Source: an uncultured Coriobacteriales bacterium (GTDB lineage Bacteria; Actinomycetota; Coriobacteriia; Coriobacteriales; UMGS124). Taken from it: 13,538 nt of DNA. A model generated the notes under the pieces. It saw only the letters and a program-made list of their open reading frames with translations, was not told the DNA's origin and made no database searches. The DNA lies in NCBI GenBank assembly GCA_934662525.1, contig CAKUKJ010000019.1, forward strand, positions 1-13,538. Reading direction: 5' to 3'. A program made the position numbers and the translations under genes. Position 1 is the first letter of the stretch. Every line of letters begins with the position of its first letter. This document shows positions 1-7,379 of this stretch, in pieces.

Positions 1-2
1 TC

Positions 3-725
3 TTAGTCCTCCCTGTAAACGACGGTACCCACGGCCTCCCCACGAAGGGCGGCGTCGATGTTGCCTTCCTTCTCCAGGTTGAAGACGAGGATAGGCATGG
101 AGTTGTCATTGCACAATGTAATGGCCGTGGAGTCCATGACGTTGAGCTCGCGCGAGATGACATCGAGATAGGTGATTTTGTCGAAGCGCACGGCATCGGG
201 GTACTTCTTGGGGTCCTTGTCGTAGATGCCGTCGACCTTCGTTGCCTTCATGAGGCACTCGGCATCGATCTCGCAGGCACGCAACGCGGCCGTGGTGTCG
301 GTTGTGAAGTACGGGTTACCGGTACCCGCAGCAAAGATGACGACGCGGCCCTTCTCAAGGTGACGGATCGCACGACGGCGGATGTAGGTCTCACAGACCT
401 CGTGCATCTCGATGGCGCTCATGACACGGCAAATCTGGCCGTTGCGCTCAAAGGCGTCTTGCAACGCCAGAGCGTTCATTGCAGTCGCAAGCATGCCGAT
501 ATAGTCGGCCTGGGCACGATCCATGCCCTTGGCAGAACCGGCAAGACCGCGGAAAATGTTGCCGCCGCCCACCGTAATGGCGACCTGGACGCCCTGACGA
601 ACGATGTCGGTGACCTCACGGGCAATGCGCTCGGCAACCTCGGGGTCTATGCCGTAACCCTTGTCGCCCATCAAAAACTCGCCAGACAGTTTGAGAAGAA
701 CGCGTTTGTACTTGATGTCGGCCAT
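3..725 (-). CDS. pyrH: UMP kinase (uridylate kinase)
   Basis: Cytosolic enzyme that phosphorylates UMP to UDP with ATP; it is the bacterial hexameric type of the amino-acid-kinase fold. The product is 240 aa, the normal family length. Visible signatures are KLSGE at residues 12-16 (phosphate-binding N-terminus), VGGGNIFRG at 52-60, the [21 protein letters not shown] helix region starting at 69, and [20 protein letters not shown] from 131, followed by [19 protein letters not shown]. The start was set at the ATG of [16 protein letters not shown] because AAGGAGG (731-737) lies five bases upstream. The open frame continues to an ATG at 800, but that part runs through the transcription terminator and has no family match. 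The gene follows rpsB and tsf, a common rpsB-tsf-pyrH(-frr) order; frr would lie beyond the left edge. The stop is TAA at 3-5, so the gene is complete. Confidence 0.97.
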   Translation of the reverse strand: MADIKYKRVLLKLSGEFLMGDKGYGIDPEVAERIAREVTDIVRQGVQVAITVGGGNIFRGLAGSAKGMDRAQADYIGMLATAMNALALQDAFERNGQICRVMSAIEMHEVCETYIRRRAIRHLEKGRVVIFAAGTGNPYFTTDTTAALRACEIDAECLMKATKVDGIYDKDPKKYPDAVRFDKITYLDVISRELNVMDSTAITLCNDNSMPILVFNLEKEGNIDAALRGEAVGTVVYRED

Positions 726-776
726 GCCTGCCTCCTTGGGCTCATGGAGCTCGTTGGTTTCAGATGCCATATTAGC

Positions 777-810
777 AAAAAGGCGCCGGCATACAGACAT
801 GCCGGCGCCT
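777..810 (-). terminator. Intrinsic terminator between tsf and pyrH
   Basis: Read on the minus strand, a perfect 12-bp stem (AGGCGCCGGCAT with ATGCCGGCGCCT) encloses a 6-nt loop (GTCTGT) and runs directly into a run of T. It starts 24 bases after the tsf stop codon, as expected for the end of an rpsB-tsf transcript. The plus strand has no T-run after the same stem, so the terminator points toward pyrH. pyrH therefore depends on read-through or on its own promoter. Confidence 0.85.
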
Positions 811-834
811 AAAGATGCAAATATACGGCGCTAG

Positions 835-1704
835 TTACTCACCGAGGACAAAGATGTCAAAGCCCTTGACAGCAATGTCGTCGCCTGCCTTCTTGGCAAC
901 GCTGGCAACATACTGCGAGATGGTGGTGTTGGGATCCTTGACGAACTCCTGGTCGACGAGCGTGGACTCCTTATAGAACTTCTCCACACGGCCCTGGGCC
1001 ATCTTCTCCTGAATGGCCTCGGGCTTGCCGGAGGCAGCAGCCTGCTCGCGGTAGATGGCAAGCTCGTGCTCGACAACATCGGCGGGCATGTCCTCGCGCA
1101 CGGCGCACAGGGGCTTCGTGGCGGCAACCTGCATGGCGACGTCGTGGGCAAGGGCCTTGAAGTCGTCGTTGGCGGCGGTGGCAGCGTTTCCCAGGCCGAA
1201 CTCGACGAGAACGCCGATCTTGCCGCCCATGTGGATGTAGGAGGCGACGGCACCGTCGGCGGCGTTGCGGCGGGCAAAGCGCGTGAGCGTCATGTTCTCG
1301 CCCATCGTGGCGATGCCGTTCTGGATGAGGGCCTCGACGGTCTCACCGTCGATCGTGACGGCCTTGAGGGCCTCGACATCGGCGGCGTCAGACTTGGCGG
1401 CAGCCTCCGCGACCTTGGCAACGAGGTTCTTGAACTTGTCGGTGCCGGAGACGAAGTCGGTCTCGCACTTGATCTCGGCAATAGCGGCAGTCTTGCCGTC
1501 CTCGCTGACGTATGCCATGACGGCGCCCTCGTTGGTGGCGCGGCCGGCCTTCTTGAGAGACTTGGCGATGCCGCGCGTACGCAGCACGTCGACGGCCTTG
1601 TCCATATCGCCGCCGGCCTCGACGAGGGCCTTCTTGCACTCCATCATCGGGGAGTCGGTCATTTCACGAAGCTGCTTGACAAGAGCTGCGGTAATCTCAG
1701 CCAT
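835..1704 (-). CDS. tsf: Translation elongation factor Ts
   Basis: EF-Ts is the guanine-nucleotide exchange factor that regenerates EF-Tu-GTP from EF-Tu-GDP in the cytosol. The product is 289 aa, a usual length. The N-terminal UBA-like domain and first signature are clear: MAEITAALVKQLREMTDSPM followed by MECKKALVEAGGDMDKAVDVLRTRGI. The catalytic region contains the TDFV motif (KCETDFVSGTDKFKNLVAKVAE), which contacts EF-Tu. The C-terminal dimerisation region includes a CAVREDMP stretch and ends FDIFVLGE. GAAAGGAA (1709-1716) precedes the ATG. The gene lies 56 bases downstream of rpsB in the near-universal rpsB-tsf order, and is probably co-transcribed with it and terminated at 777-810. Confidence 0.97.
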   Translation of the reverse strand: MAEITAALVKQLREMTDSPMMECKKALVEAGGDMDKAVDVLRTRGIAKSLKKAGRATNEGAVMAYVSEDGKTAAIAEIKCETDFVSGTDKFKNLVAKVAEAAAKSDAADVEALKAVTIDGETVEALIQNGIATMGENMTLTRFARRNAADGAVASYIHMGGKIGVLVEFGLGNAATAANDDFKALAHDVAMQVAATKPLCAVREDMPADVVEHELAIYREQAAASGKPEAIQEKMAQGRVEKFYKESTLVDQEFVKDPNTTISQYVASVAKKAGDDIAVKGFDIFVLGE

Positions 1705-1760
1705 GTTCTTCCTTTCGGGATAGATAGCTAACGCGTGGGAGACGGGCGACTGCGAAAAGC

Positions 1761-2552
1761 TTAGGCCTGGGCCAGAACCTCGTCGAGGGTCATGGCCTTC
1801 TTCTCCTCGGCAGCAGCGGGCTCGGCCTGCTCGGCGGGAGCAGCGGCCATCTCCTCGGCCGTAATCTCCGTGGTGCCCTTGCCGGCGAGGATGGCGTCGG
1901 CCATGATGGAGGTCATGATGGAGATGGAACGGATGGCGTCATCGTTGGCAGGAATGCCGTAGTCGACCACGTCGGGGTCGGAGTTGGTGTCGATCAGGCC
2001 GACAACGGGGATGTGCAGACGGTTGGCCTCGCGGATGGCGATCTCCTCGCGACGGGTGTCAACAACGAAGAGGGCCTTGGGCAGGGTGGTCATATCGCGG
2101 ATGCCGTCGAGGTTGGCCTGGAGCTTCGTGAGCTCCTTGCCCAGGACAGCCTGCTCCTTCTTGGGCAGGGCGGCCATGCGGCCGTCCTCGACCATGGCCT
2201 CGAGCTCCTGCATACGGGCAACGCGGGAACGCATGGTCACGAAGTTGGTCAGCATGCCGCCGAGCCAACGGTTGGAGACATAGGGCTGTCCAGCGCGCTT
2301 GGCCTCGGTGGCGATGGCCTCCTGAGCCTGCTTCTTCGTGCCGACGAACAGGATCTCGCCGCCCTTGGCAGCGGTTTCGGCCAGGAAGCTGTAGGCCTTG
2401 TCGGCCTCGATGATGGTGCGCTTCAGGTCGAGGATGTAGATGCCGTTGCGCTCGCCGAAGATGTAGGGCTTCATCTTGGGGCACCAACGACGGGTCTGGT
2501 GACCGAAGTGCACGCCAGCCTTCAGAAGGGTGTTGATAGTAATCTGAGCCAT
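1761..2552 (-). CDS. rpsB: 30S ribosomal protein S2 (uS2)
   Basis: A 263-aa small-subunit ribosomal protein that is added late in assembly and is needed for S1 or mRNA docking. Family features are the N-terminal LLKAGVHFGHQTRRWCPKM segment, which matches the S2 signature, then IYGERNGIYILDLKRT-like sequence, VGTKKQAQEAI, and RWLGGMLTNF. The second signature region is LPKALFVVDTRREEIAIREANRLHIPVVGLIDTNSDPD. The last 35 residues are an Ala/Glu-rich tail (about residues 229-263), a variable region in the family. GGAGG at 2559-2563 precedes the ATG. A 124-nt structured leader and an extended -10 promoter lie upstream. In E. coli, S2 represses its own rpsB-tsf mRNA through the leader; whether this happens here is untested. 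Confidence 0.98.
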   Translation of the reverse strand: MAQITINTLLKAGVHFGHQTRRWCPKMKPYIFGERNGIYILDLKRTIIEADKAYSFLAETAAKGGEILFVGTKKQAQEAIATEAKRAGQPYVSNRWLGGMLTNFVTMRSRVARMQELEAMVEDGRMAALPKKEQAVLGKELTKLQANLDGIRDMTTLPKALFVVDTRREEIAIREANRLHIPVVGLIDTNSDPDVVDYGIPANDDAIRSISIMTSIMADAILAGKGTTEITAEEMAAAPAEQAEPAAAEEKKAMTLDEVLAQA

Positions 2553-2676
2553 TTCAAACCTCCATGGTTTAACTTCCGCACGATGTCATCCCCCGCATGC
2601 GACCTCGCAGGCTTATGCGAGGCACCGTGGCACCGAAGTAGTCGTGCGTGAATGATGGTCGTTGCCTTTTGGCAAC
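2553..2676 (-). promoter_or_regulatory. rpsB 5' leader with three hairpins, candidate S2 autoregulatory RNA
   Basis: This is the stretch between the inferred rpsB transcription start (about 2676) and its ATG. Three hairpins can be drawn on the minus strand. The first is GTTGCC-AAAA-GGCAAC at 2661-2676, exactly at the inferred 5' end. The second is a perfect 7-bp stem CCTCGCA-TAAGCC-TGCGAGG at 2603-2622. The third is AAACC-ATGGA-GGTTT at 2556-2570, whose 3' side contains the rpsB ribosome binding site. The last could link protein binding to translation. The structures are seen in the sequence; the regulatory role is inferred from known S2 autogenous control in other bacteria. I do not recognise a named RNA family. 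Confidence 0.5.
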
Positions 2677-2682
2677 CCTCAA

Positions 2683-2710
2683 ATAATACCATGGGGCGCA
2701 GTCCTGTCCC
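2683..2710 (-). promoter_or_regulatory. rpsB-tsf promoter
   Basis: On the minus strand, TATTAT at 2683-2688 is preceded directly by TGG, giving an extended -10 (TGnTATTAT). GGGACA at 2705-2710 matches 4 of 6 positions of TTGACA, with a 16-base spacer. The predicted start is near 2676, about 124 bases before the rpsB ATG. The spacing, the AT-rich patch in otherwise GC-rich DNA, and the position between the holA end and rpsB support the call. The remaining sequence between this promoter and the holA stop (about 2711-2821) shows no terminator with a T-run. Confidence 0.6.
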
Positions 2711-2821
2711 GGTGGCGTTTCAACGCAATCCACACATACAGAACATGTGCACATTTCGATTCCCATATTGAAGGACGCGCGGAACGGCGTCGCGACAAGC
2801 CGGCGCATGGGAGAGGACGGG

Positions 2822-3817
2822 TTAGCGTGCAACGGGCGCGAGAAACGAGAGCAGCCATCGCGTCAGGACAAGCTCCTTGTCCGGGGACGACTTGAGCGAC
2901 GCGTCGCAATCAGCCGCACTTGAAAGCGCGCGGCGCAGCTCCTGCGAGGCATATTTGCGCGAGGCCGCGACATGCCCCTTCACCTGCCAAGCCTGTACGG
3001 GACGGCCGCGAAGCTCCCCCACCCGCTGCGCCAGCTCGCCCGTGCGACCCTGCGACTCAAGCACCTTTGCGCACAGCAGCTCGCGCAGCACGCCGACGGT
3101 CTGCAGAAAGAGGCCATACAGATCGGCTGCGGGAATCTGCGCGAATATCGCATAGGCCGCATGGACGTCCCTCTTCATCACCTGGTCGGTGAAGTCCCAA
3201 GGCTTGAAGGGGGCCACGCGGCTCACGTTGGCCTCGACTTGCGCGGCCGAGAGGCGCGCCTGTGGGAACATTCCCGCCAGCTTGCCCAGCTCGCTGTCAA
3301 TGAGCATCGTGGATTCGCCTAAAAGGCTCACGAGCTTCTGGGCGGCCTCGAAGTCGAGGGCAAGACCGTGCGAGCGGGCCATGTCGACGACCTGGGGCAC
3401 GAGATCGCGGGCCTTTTTGGGGGCGCAGTCGATGATCGCACCCGCCCCAAGCCTGGCGACGGCCTTGTAGAGCCGCGTCGTCTTGGCAAGCTTGCCGGCG
3501 CTCATAAGGAGCACGGTTGAAGGGTTGGGGTTCTCCAGATAGGAGACGACGGCCTCGCTCACGGCTTTGGGGGCCTTGTCCACATCGCGAAGCACAACCA
3601 GGCGCATCTCCGAAGCGAACGGCAGCACGTCGAGCGACGAGCGCAGCAGGGCCGCATCGTCGATCTTGTCGCCGGCAAACGCCTCGCGGTCGAAGTCGGG
3701 GTCGCCGCCGGCGGCGACGAGGCGCTTGTCCATGCGGTCGAACACATGCGAGACCTTGAGTTCGTCAGTGCCCACCGTCACATACGCCGCGAGAAGCGCG
3801 GCTTCGCCCTTGGCCAT
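2822..3817 (-). CDS. holA: DNA polymerase III subunit delta (clamp loader)
   Basis: Delta is the wrench of the clamp loader: with the DnaX subunits and delta prime it opens the beta sliding clamp and loads it on primed DNA. The product is 331 aa, close to the family length. Diagnostic features are the N-terminal AYVTVGTDELK (the degenerate nucleotide-fold strand seen in this family), the LPFASEMRLVVLRDVDKAP stretch, LENPNPSTVLLMSAGKL, and the C-terminal collar helix ending ADCDASLKSSPDKELVLTRWLLSFL. GGAGG (3823-3827) lies five bases before the ATG. The gene starts 47 bases after comEC on the same strand, and comEC-holA adjacency is common in Gram-positive bacteria. No rpsT follows holA here; rpsB follows instead. 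Confidence 0.93.
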   Translation of the reverse strand: MAKGEAALLAAYVTVGTDELKVSHVFDRMDKRLVAAGGDPDFDREAFAGDKIDDAALLRSSLDVLPFASEMRLVVLRDVDKAPKAVSEAVVSYLENPNPSTVLLMSAGKLAKTTRLYKAVARLGAGAIIDCAPKKARDLVPQVVDMARSHGLALDFEAAQKLVSLLGESTMLIDSELGKLAGMFPQARLSAAQVEANVSRVAPFKPWDFTDQVMKRDVHAAYAIFAQIPAADLYGLFLQTVGVLRELLCAKVLESQGRTGELAQRVGELRGRPVQAWQVKGHVAASRKYASQELRRALSSAADCDASLKSSPDKELVLTRWLLSFLAPVAR

Positions 3818-3864
3818 GCGGCCCTCCCATCCTTCGCTTCAACCCCGCAAAGGCTACCACAGTG

Positions 3865-6315
3865 TCAGGCCGCCAGAGGCAGCTCGCGGGCACACCTCAC
3901 CCTTAACGCACCGCTTTGCGGGCTGACTGCGATGTCACCCGCTTGTGCCGTGCAGACGAACCTGGCGCCTCCCCGCTCGACGGCCTCGACGCACTCAGGG
4001 CGAGGATGGCCGTAGGGATTGTTGAGCCCGGCGCTCGCGACGGCCAGGCGCGCGCCAAGGGAGCGCACCATCTCGGGGGTGGTCGAAACGGCAGAGCCAT
4101 GATGGCCGACCTTGAGGACGTCCACCCCGCAGAGCCCCATGCGCTCTATGAGGGGGCCGACGACCTGGCTCTCCGCGTCTCCTGTTAGCAATGCCGACAT
4201 GCAGGAGTCGGGCCGCACGGATCCTCCCGCATCGGCGGCGTCGGCGGGGACGCCGCACCAGGATGCGAGCATGACAAGGGAGTCGGCGTTCTCGTCGCCG
4301 TTGACGGGTGCCGCAGGCCAAAGCACCTCGATCGCCAGCGTCCCCGCATTGAGGACGTCGCCGCTGGAGACCTCCACAAGCTGGGCCTTGAGGCCGTCGC
4401 GCACGGTTTCGAGCAAGGCCGGCGACTCCTTGGCCAAGTTTTGCCCCACACCTTCGGCGAATATCACCCGGTCAACCGCGACATGGCCCACGAGCTCAGG
4501 CAGGCCTCCCGCGTGGTCGAGGTCGGTATGGGTGATGACGACCGCATCAAGCTTCCAGACGTGCTGGCGGGCCAAGGCATAGAGCACCGCGTCATCCGGG
4601 CCCGTGTCCACAAGGACGGATGCCCCGCCGCCCTGCAGGAGAATCGCGTCACCCTGGCCCACGTCAAGCACGACCATGCGCTCGGCGGGGAGGAGCGCCG
4701 CAATGAGCAGCATGCCGAAGAGAACGCCCCCGGCGCCGGCCGCAAGGCCGCGCGCCGCACGGACGGTCGCCCTCGGCCAGGCCGCATACAGCAGGAGCAT
4801 GCCTGCGGCGCAGGGCGCCCAAAACGGGAAGTCACCGACGTCGACGACGGGGGCGACGGGGCCCACGCCCGCCAAAGCCTCGCTGACCGCGCACACAGCG
4901 CCCGCCAACAAACCCGCTGCGGCCAAACAGGGAGAAGACGCCGCGGGCAGGACGAGCGCGACGATGCACCAGAGAAGGCCCAAGAGCAAGACGAGGCTTA
5001 CCAGCGGCACGAACACGACGTTTGCCAGACACGAGAGCACCGGGATCGTGCCAACAACAGGCAAGGTCAGCGGAAGGGTCGCCAACTGGGCGAGCATCGT
5101 CAAGGAGAGCGTCTCAACCAGGAACCGCGGGGTTGCCTTTGGCAGAAGGGCTCCGGCCCAGGACTGGGCAAGCGGGGCGAACACCACAAGCGCCAAAACG
5201 GACACGACGGACAATTGGAATCCCAATGAGAACGCGCAGGCAGGCGAGACGAGCAGAAGGACGAGGGCGGCAAGGCCCACAGAGGCGAGTCCTTGTGACC
5301 GCCTGCCCACCACGGCGGCAAAGAGACCCACGGCGGCCATGACGAACGCGCGAAGGGCCGAGATCTGAAATCCCGTGAGGCACACGTACATGCCTAAAAG
5401 CAACGTGAGGACGCCCGAACGAACGAACGGACGGAGCCGGGCGCGCGCGACGATCGCCGAGGAGAGAGAGGCGACGAGCGCCAGGTGCGAGCCCGACACG
5501 GCGACCATGTGGGACAATCCGAGTTTTGAAAACGTATCAGAAACGTCACTTAAGGCAACCGCCGCTTGGTCACCGAACACGACGCCCGCAATGAGCGAGG
5601 GGCCGTTGCGGCTTAACGGCTCGAGGCGGGCGAGCATCTCTGCGCGAAACGCACGGACGGCACCGACAGGGCCCGCCTCGAAGCCGAGGTTCTCCGCCTG
5701 TGTGGCCCGCAGACGAAGGGCGCAGCCCTGGAGCCACTTGCTGGCCTCGTAATCGCTTGAGGAATCGAGACGCGAGAAATCACCCTGGATTTCAAACACC
5801 TCGCCCAGGTGGGGCATGTCCTCATTCCCCGTCCCTCTCGTCTTGAGGCTCACCCAGGCATCGAACCGAGACAGGCCCGTTCCCTCGCGAGGCACCGCCG
5901 ACGCCTTGAACGTAAGGTCGCCGTATGACGTGAGCCGCGGGTCGGTTTGGACGACGTAGGTATACGAGCTTGGCCGCGCACCGAGGGCGATGCGGGCCGC
6001 CTCATCTTGCAGAAAACAATGAACCGCCGTGCAGGCCGCCCCCATCAGCCATGACGCAGCGAGAAGACCAAGAAGGGGCACGATGGAGGCAGTGGTGTGC
6101 CGAATGCGCAGGCGGCCCAGGAGCAAGGCGGCCGAGGCGCAGACGATTGCAGGCGCGGCGACAAGCGCCCAGGAGGCACCGCCGCTCCAACTGCGGCCGA
6201 CGCACCACGTAGCGAGCCACACGACGGCCGCGCACGGCAATACAAGGGGAACGGCGGGACGAATCGGGATATCGTCATCGCAGGTAACCCTTTTGCGCCG
6301 GCGCGTCGCGTTCAT
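3865..6315 (-). CDS. comEC: ComEC/Rec2-type competence DNA channel with C-terminal metallo-beta-lactamase-like domain
   Basis: An integral membrane protein that carries single-stranded DNA into the cytoplasm during natural transformation. The product is 816 aa, normal for the long form. It has several hydrophobic segments in the first ~105 residues, then a soluble DUF4131-like region (about 110-225). The polytopic competence domain (about 235-545) includes GLSHMVAVSGSHLALV and ISALRAFVMAAVGL. The C-terminal domain (about 548-800) has LDVGQGDAILLQ, the metal-site motif HTDLDHAGG (about 596-604), TGDAES, VGHHGS and NPYGHP, so the nuclease-like site looks intact. The start is the ATG at 6315, which forms an ATGA overlap with the comEA stop and has AAGGTG five bases upstream. 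A GTG at 6321 is less likely. Competence in this organism is not shown by the gene alone, because pilus and DprA genes are outside the window. Confidence 0.93.
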   Translation of the reverse strand: MNATRRRKRVTCDDDIPIRPAVPLVLPCAAVVWLATWCVGRSWSGGASWALVAAPAIVCASAALLLGRLRIRHTTASIVPLLGLLAASWLMGAACTAVHCFLQDEAARIALGARPSSYTYVVQTDPRLTSYGDLTFKASAVPREGTGLSRFDAWVSLKTRGTGNEDMPHLGEVFEIQGDFSRLDSSSDYEASKWLQGCALRLRATQAENLGFEAGPVGAVRAFRAEMLARLEPLSRNGPSLIAGVVFGDQAAVALSDVSDTFSKLGLSHMVAVSGSHLALVASLSSAIVARARLRPFVRSGVLTLLLGMYVCLTGFQISALRAFVMAAVGLFAAVVGRRSQGLASVGLAALVLLLVSPACAFSLGFQLSVVSVLALVVFAPLAQSWAGALLPKATPRFLVETLSLTMLAQLATLPLTLPVVGTIPVLSCLANVVFVPLVSLVLLLGLLWCIVALVLPAASSPCLAAAGLLAGAVCAVSEALAGVGPVAPVVDVGDFPFWAPCAAGMLLLYAAWPRATVRAARGLAAGAGGVLFGMLLIAALLPAERMVVLDVGQGDAILLQGGGASVLVDTGPDDAVLYALARQHVWKLDAVVITHTDLDHAGGLPELVGHVAVDRVIFAEGVGQNLAKESPALLETVRDGLKAQLVEVSSGDVLNAGTLAIEVLWPAAPVNGDENADSLVMLASWCGVPADAADAGGSVRPDSCMSALLTGDAESQVVGPLIERMGLCGVDVLKVGHHGSAVSTTPEMVRSLGARLAVASAGLNNPYGHPRPECVEAVERGGARFVCTAQAGDIAVSPQSGALRVRCARELPLAA

Positions 6316-7181
6316 ACGCACACCTTGTCGGCAAACTTCGCCAAAGTCTTCTCGCCGATGCCGCTCACACGCGCAAGGTCCTCGACGTTGGCAAAGGCCC
6401 CGTTGCGCTCCCGCTCGTCGACGATGGCCTGGGCAAGCACGTCGCCGATGCCATTCAGCGTCTTGAGTTCCTCGACGCCGGCGGTGTTGACGTTTATGAG
6501 CGCAGGCGCGGATTGCAAAGACGCCGCACCGCCGGCAGATTGGAAGGAAGCCGCCTGCTCCCCCACGGCGGGGACATACACCATCTCCTCGTCATTCAGT
6601 GCCTTCGCAAGGTTGACGGCGGATAGGTCCGCCTGCTCAGACGCCCCGCCGGCGGCATCGAGGGCCTCGTATATCCTTGAGCCGGCAGGCAGGCTGACAA
6701 CTCCTGGATGAACGACCTGACCAGTCACATACACGCATATATATGAAGTATCGGCCTGAACGGTCGAATCCGCAGACGCTCCGGGTTCGGGGGAAGAAAC
6801 GGCGACAGGGGGCGTCTCGGATGCCTGCACGCCCTCTAAGGCAACCTGTCCCCCGGAAGACGCGCCCCCTTCATTTGCTGCGACGGAATCCATCGCCCGG
6901 GAAATCGAGAAGCCCGTGCTCGTCAGCCCGCGCACGGCAATCACGCCCAGCACGATGCAAACGACCATCAGCACGATGATTGCGGCCAGCACGGGCGTTG
7001 ACGGCATGGCGATGTGGAACGACTCACGCACACGTCCTCGCATGCCGCCCATACGCGAGCCGTACCCAGGCTTCACGGACGCTGTGACCTTCACGGCAGG
7101 GTCCTCAGAACCCGCGCGCCCGCCGACCTCACCGTCAACCACGCGGCACCGCTTGAACTCAGATTTGCTTACCTGCGCCAT
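6312..7181 (-). CDS. comEA: ComEA-type membrane-anchored DNA receptor (SLBB + helix-hairpin-helix)
   Basis: ComEA binds incoming double-stranded DNA outside the membrane and passes it to ComEC. From the chosen start the product is 289 aa, long for ComEA. The order is: an unusual basic cytoplasmic N-terminus (1-58); one transmembrane helix (about 63-83, LAAIIVLMVVCIVLGVIAV); a Ser/Ala/Glu-rich linker; an SLBB domain (about 145-208, CVYVTGQVVHPGVVSLPAGS); a second linker; and paired helix-hairpin-helix motifs (228-289, INVNTAGVEELKTLNGIG and ARVSGIGEKTL). The ATG at 7181 is preferred over the ATG at 7217, because the latter lies inside an 11-bp hairpin; a G-rich SD-like run (GGGGGTG) precedes 7181 by eight bases. 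The downstream comEC start overlaps the stop by four bases, so the two are translationally coupled. The exact start is uncertain. Confidence 0.9.
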   Translation of the reverse strand: MAQVSKSEFKRCRVVDGEVGGRAGSEDPAVKVTASVKPGYGSRMGGMRGRVRESFHIAMPSTPVLAAIIVLMVVCIVLGVIAVRGLTSTGFSISRAMDSVAANEGGASSGGQVALEGVQASETPPVAVSSPEPGASADSTVQADTSYICVYVTGQVVHPGVVSLPAGSRIYEALDAAGGASEQADLSAVNLAKALNDEEMVYVPAVGEQAASFQSAGGAASLQSAPALINVNTAGVEELKTLNGIGDVLAQAIVDERERNGAFANVEDLARVSGIGEKTLAKFADKVCV

Positions 7182-7189
7182 ACGAAACA

Positions 7190-7223
7190 CCCCCGATGCA
7201 GACCTTACGGCTTGCATCGGGGG
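7190..7223 (-). promoter_or_regulatory. Perfect 11-bp hairpin masking the comEA ribosome binding site
   Basis: CCCCCGATGCA and TGCATCGGGGG pair perfectly around a 12-nt loop. On the minus-strand transcript the 3' arm contains the only SD-like run (GGGGG) before the comEA ATG at 7181. If transcription starts near 7229, this hairpin is the 5' end of the mRNA. Translational masking is the simplest inference. A weak terminator is the alternative, but the sequence that follows (TGTTTCG) has only three consecutive T. Confidence 0.55.
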
Positions 7224-7235
7224 CGCACCTTGCAG

Positions 7236-7264
7236 TATTTACATCAAAACAGCAGGTAGACACA
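7236..7264 (-). promoter_or_regulatory. Candidate weak comEA promoter
   Basis: On the minus strand TAAATA (7236-7241) is a plausible -10. Seventeen bases upstream lies TGTGTC (7259-7264), a poor -35. The region is AT-rich compared with its surroundings. A poor -35 fits activator dependence on the CRP-like site at 7289-7304, which would be centred near -67 if transcription starts near 7229. The call is weak when taken alone. Confidence 0.3.
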
Positions 7265-7288
7265 TTAATTTTGTCACAGGGAATCACA

Positions 7289-7304
7289 TGTGACGAGCAT
7301 CACG
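7289..7304. promoter_or_regulatory. CRP/FNR-family-like operator upstream of comEA
   Basis: The sequence TGTGACGAGCATCACG matches the CRP consensus TGTGA-N6-TCACA at nine of ten fixed positions. It lies in the thiI-comEA intergenic region. Further TCACA/TGTGA half-sites are adjacent (7274-7278 and 7284-7293). CRP and GlxR-type regulators bind this class of site in other bacteria. No regulator gene is in the window, so the binding protein is unknown. Confidence 0.45.
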
Positions 7305-7339
7305 CCGAACTGTTGTGAAAACAACCGTCCGAGCAGCGC

Positions 7340-7377
7340 AAAAAGCGGTCGCGCGAATCCCAAGGAAGGCGCGCCAC
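7340..7377 (-). terminator. Candidate intrinsic terminator after thiI
   Basis: Just after the thiI stop, minus-strand GTGGCGCG (7370-7377) pairs with CGCGCGAC (7348-7355) at seven of eight positions around a 14-nt loop. Five consecutive T (7340-7344) follow after a short CGC spacer. The position suits the end of the pyrimidine/gmk/rpoZ/thiI transcript. The mismatch and the displaced T-run lower confidence. Confidence 0.45.
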
Positions 7378-7379
7378 CA

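Noticed and set aside
726..800. Upstream extension of pyrH to an ATG at 800
   Set aside because: It runs through the intrinsic terminator, has no family match, and a strong SD points to the ATG at 725.
1066..1731. Long plus-strand open frame opposite tsf, and similar long frames at 4441-5229, 9403-10443 and 11504-12205
   Set aside because: They are antisense shadows of tsf, comEC, gmk/pyrF and pyrK, produced by high GC and third-position bias. The compositions are low-complexity and match no family I recognise.
2745..2754. 10-bp palindrome ATGTGCACAT upstream of the rpsB promoter
   Set aside because: Palindromes of this size are expected about a dozen times by chance in a window this long, and it matches no operator I know.
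2569..2832. 87-residue minus-strand frame between holA and rpsB
   Set aside because: It covers the rpsB promoter and leader, overlaps the holA end and shows no domain. No SD was evident.
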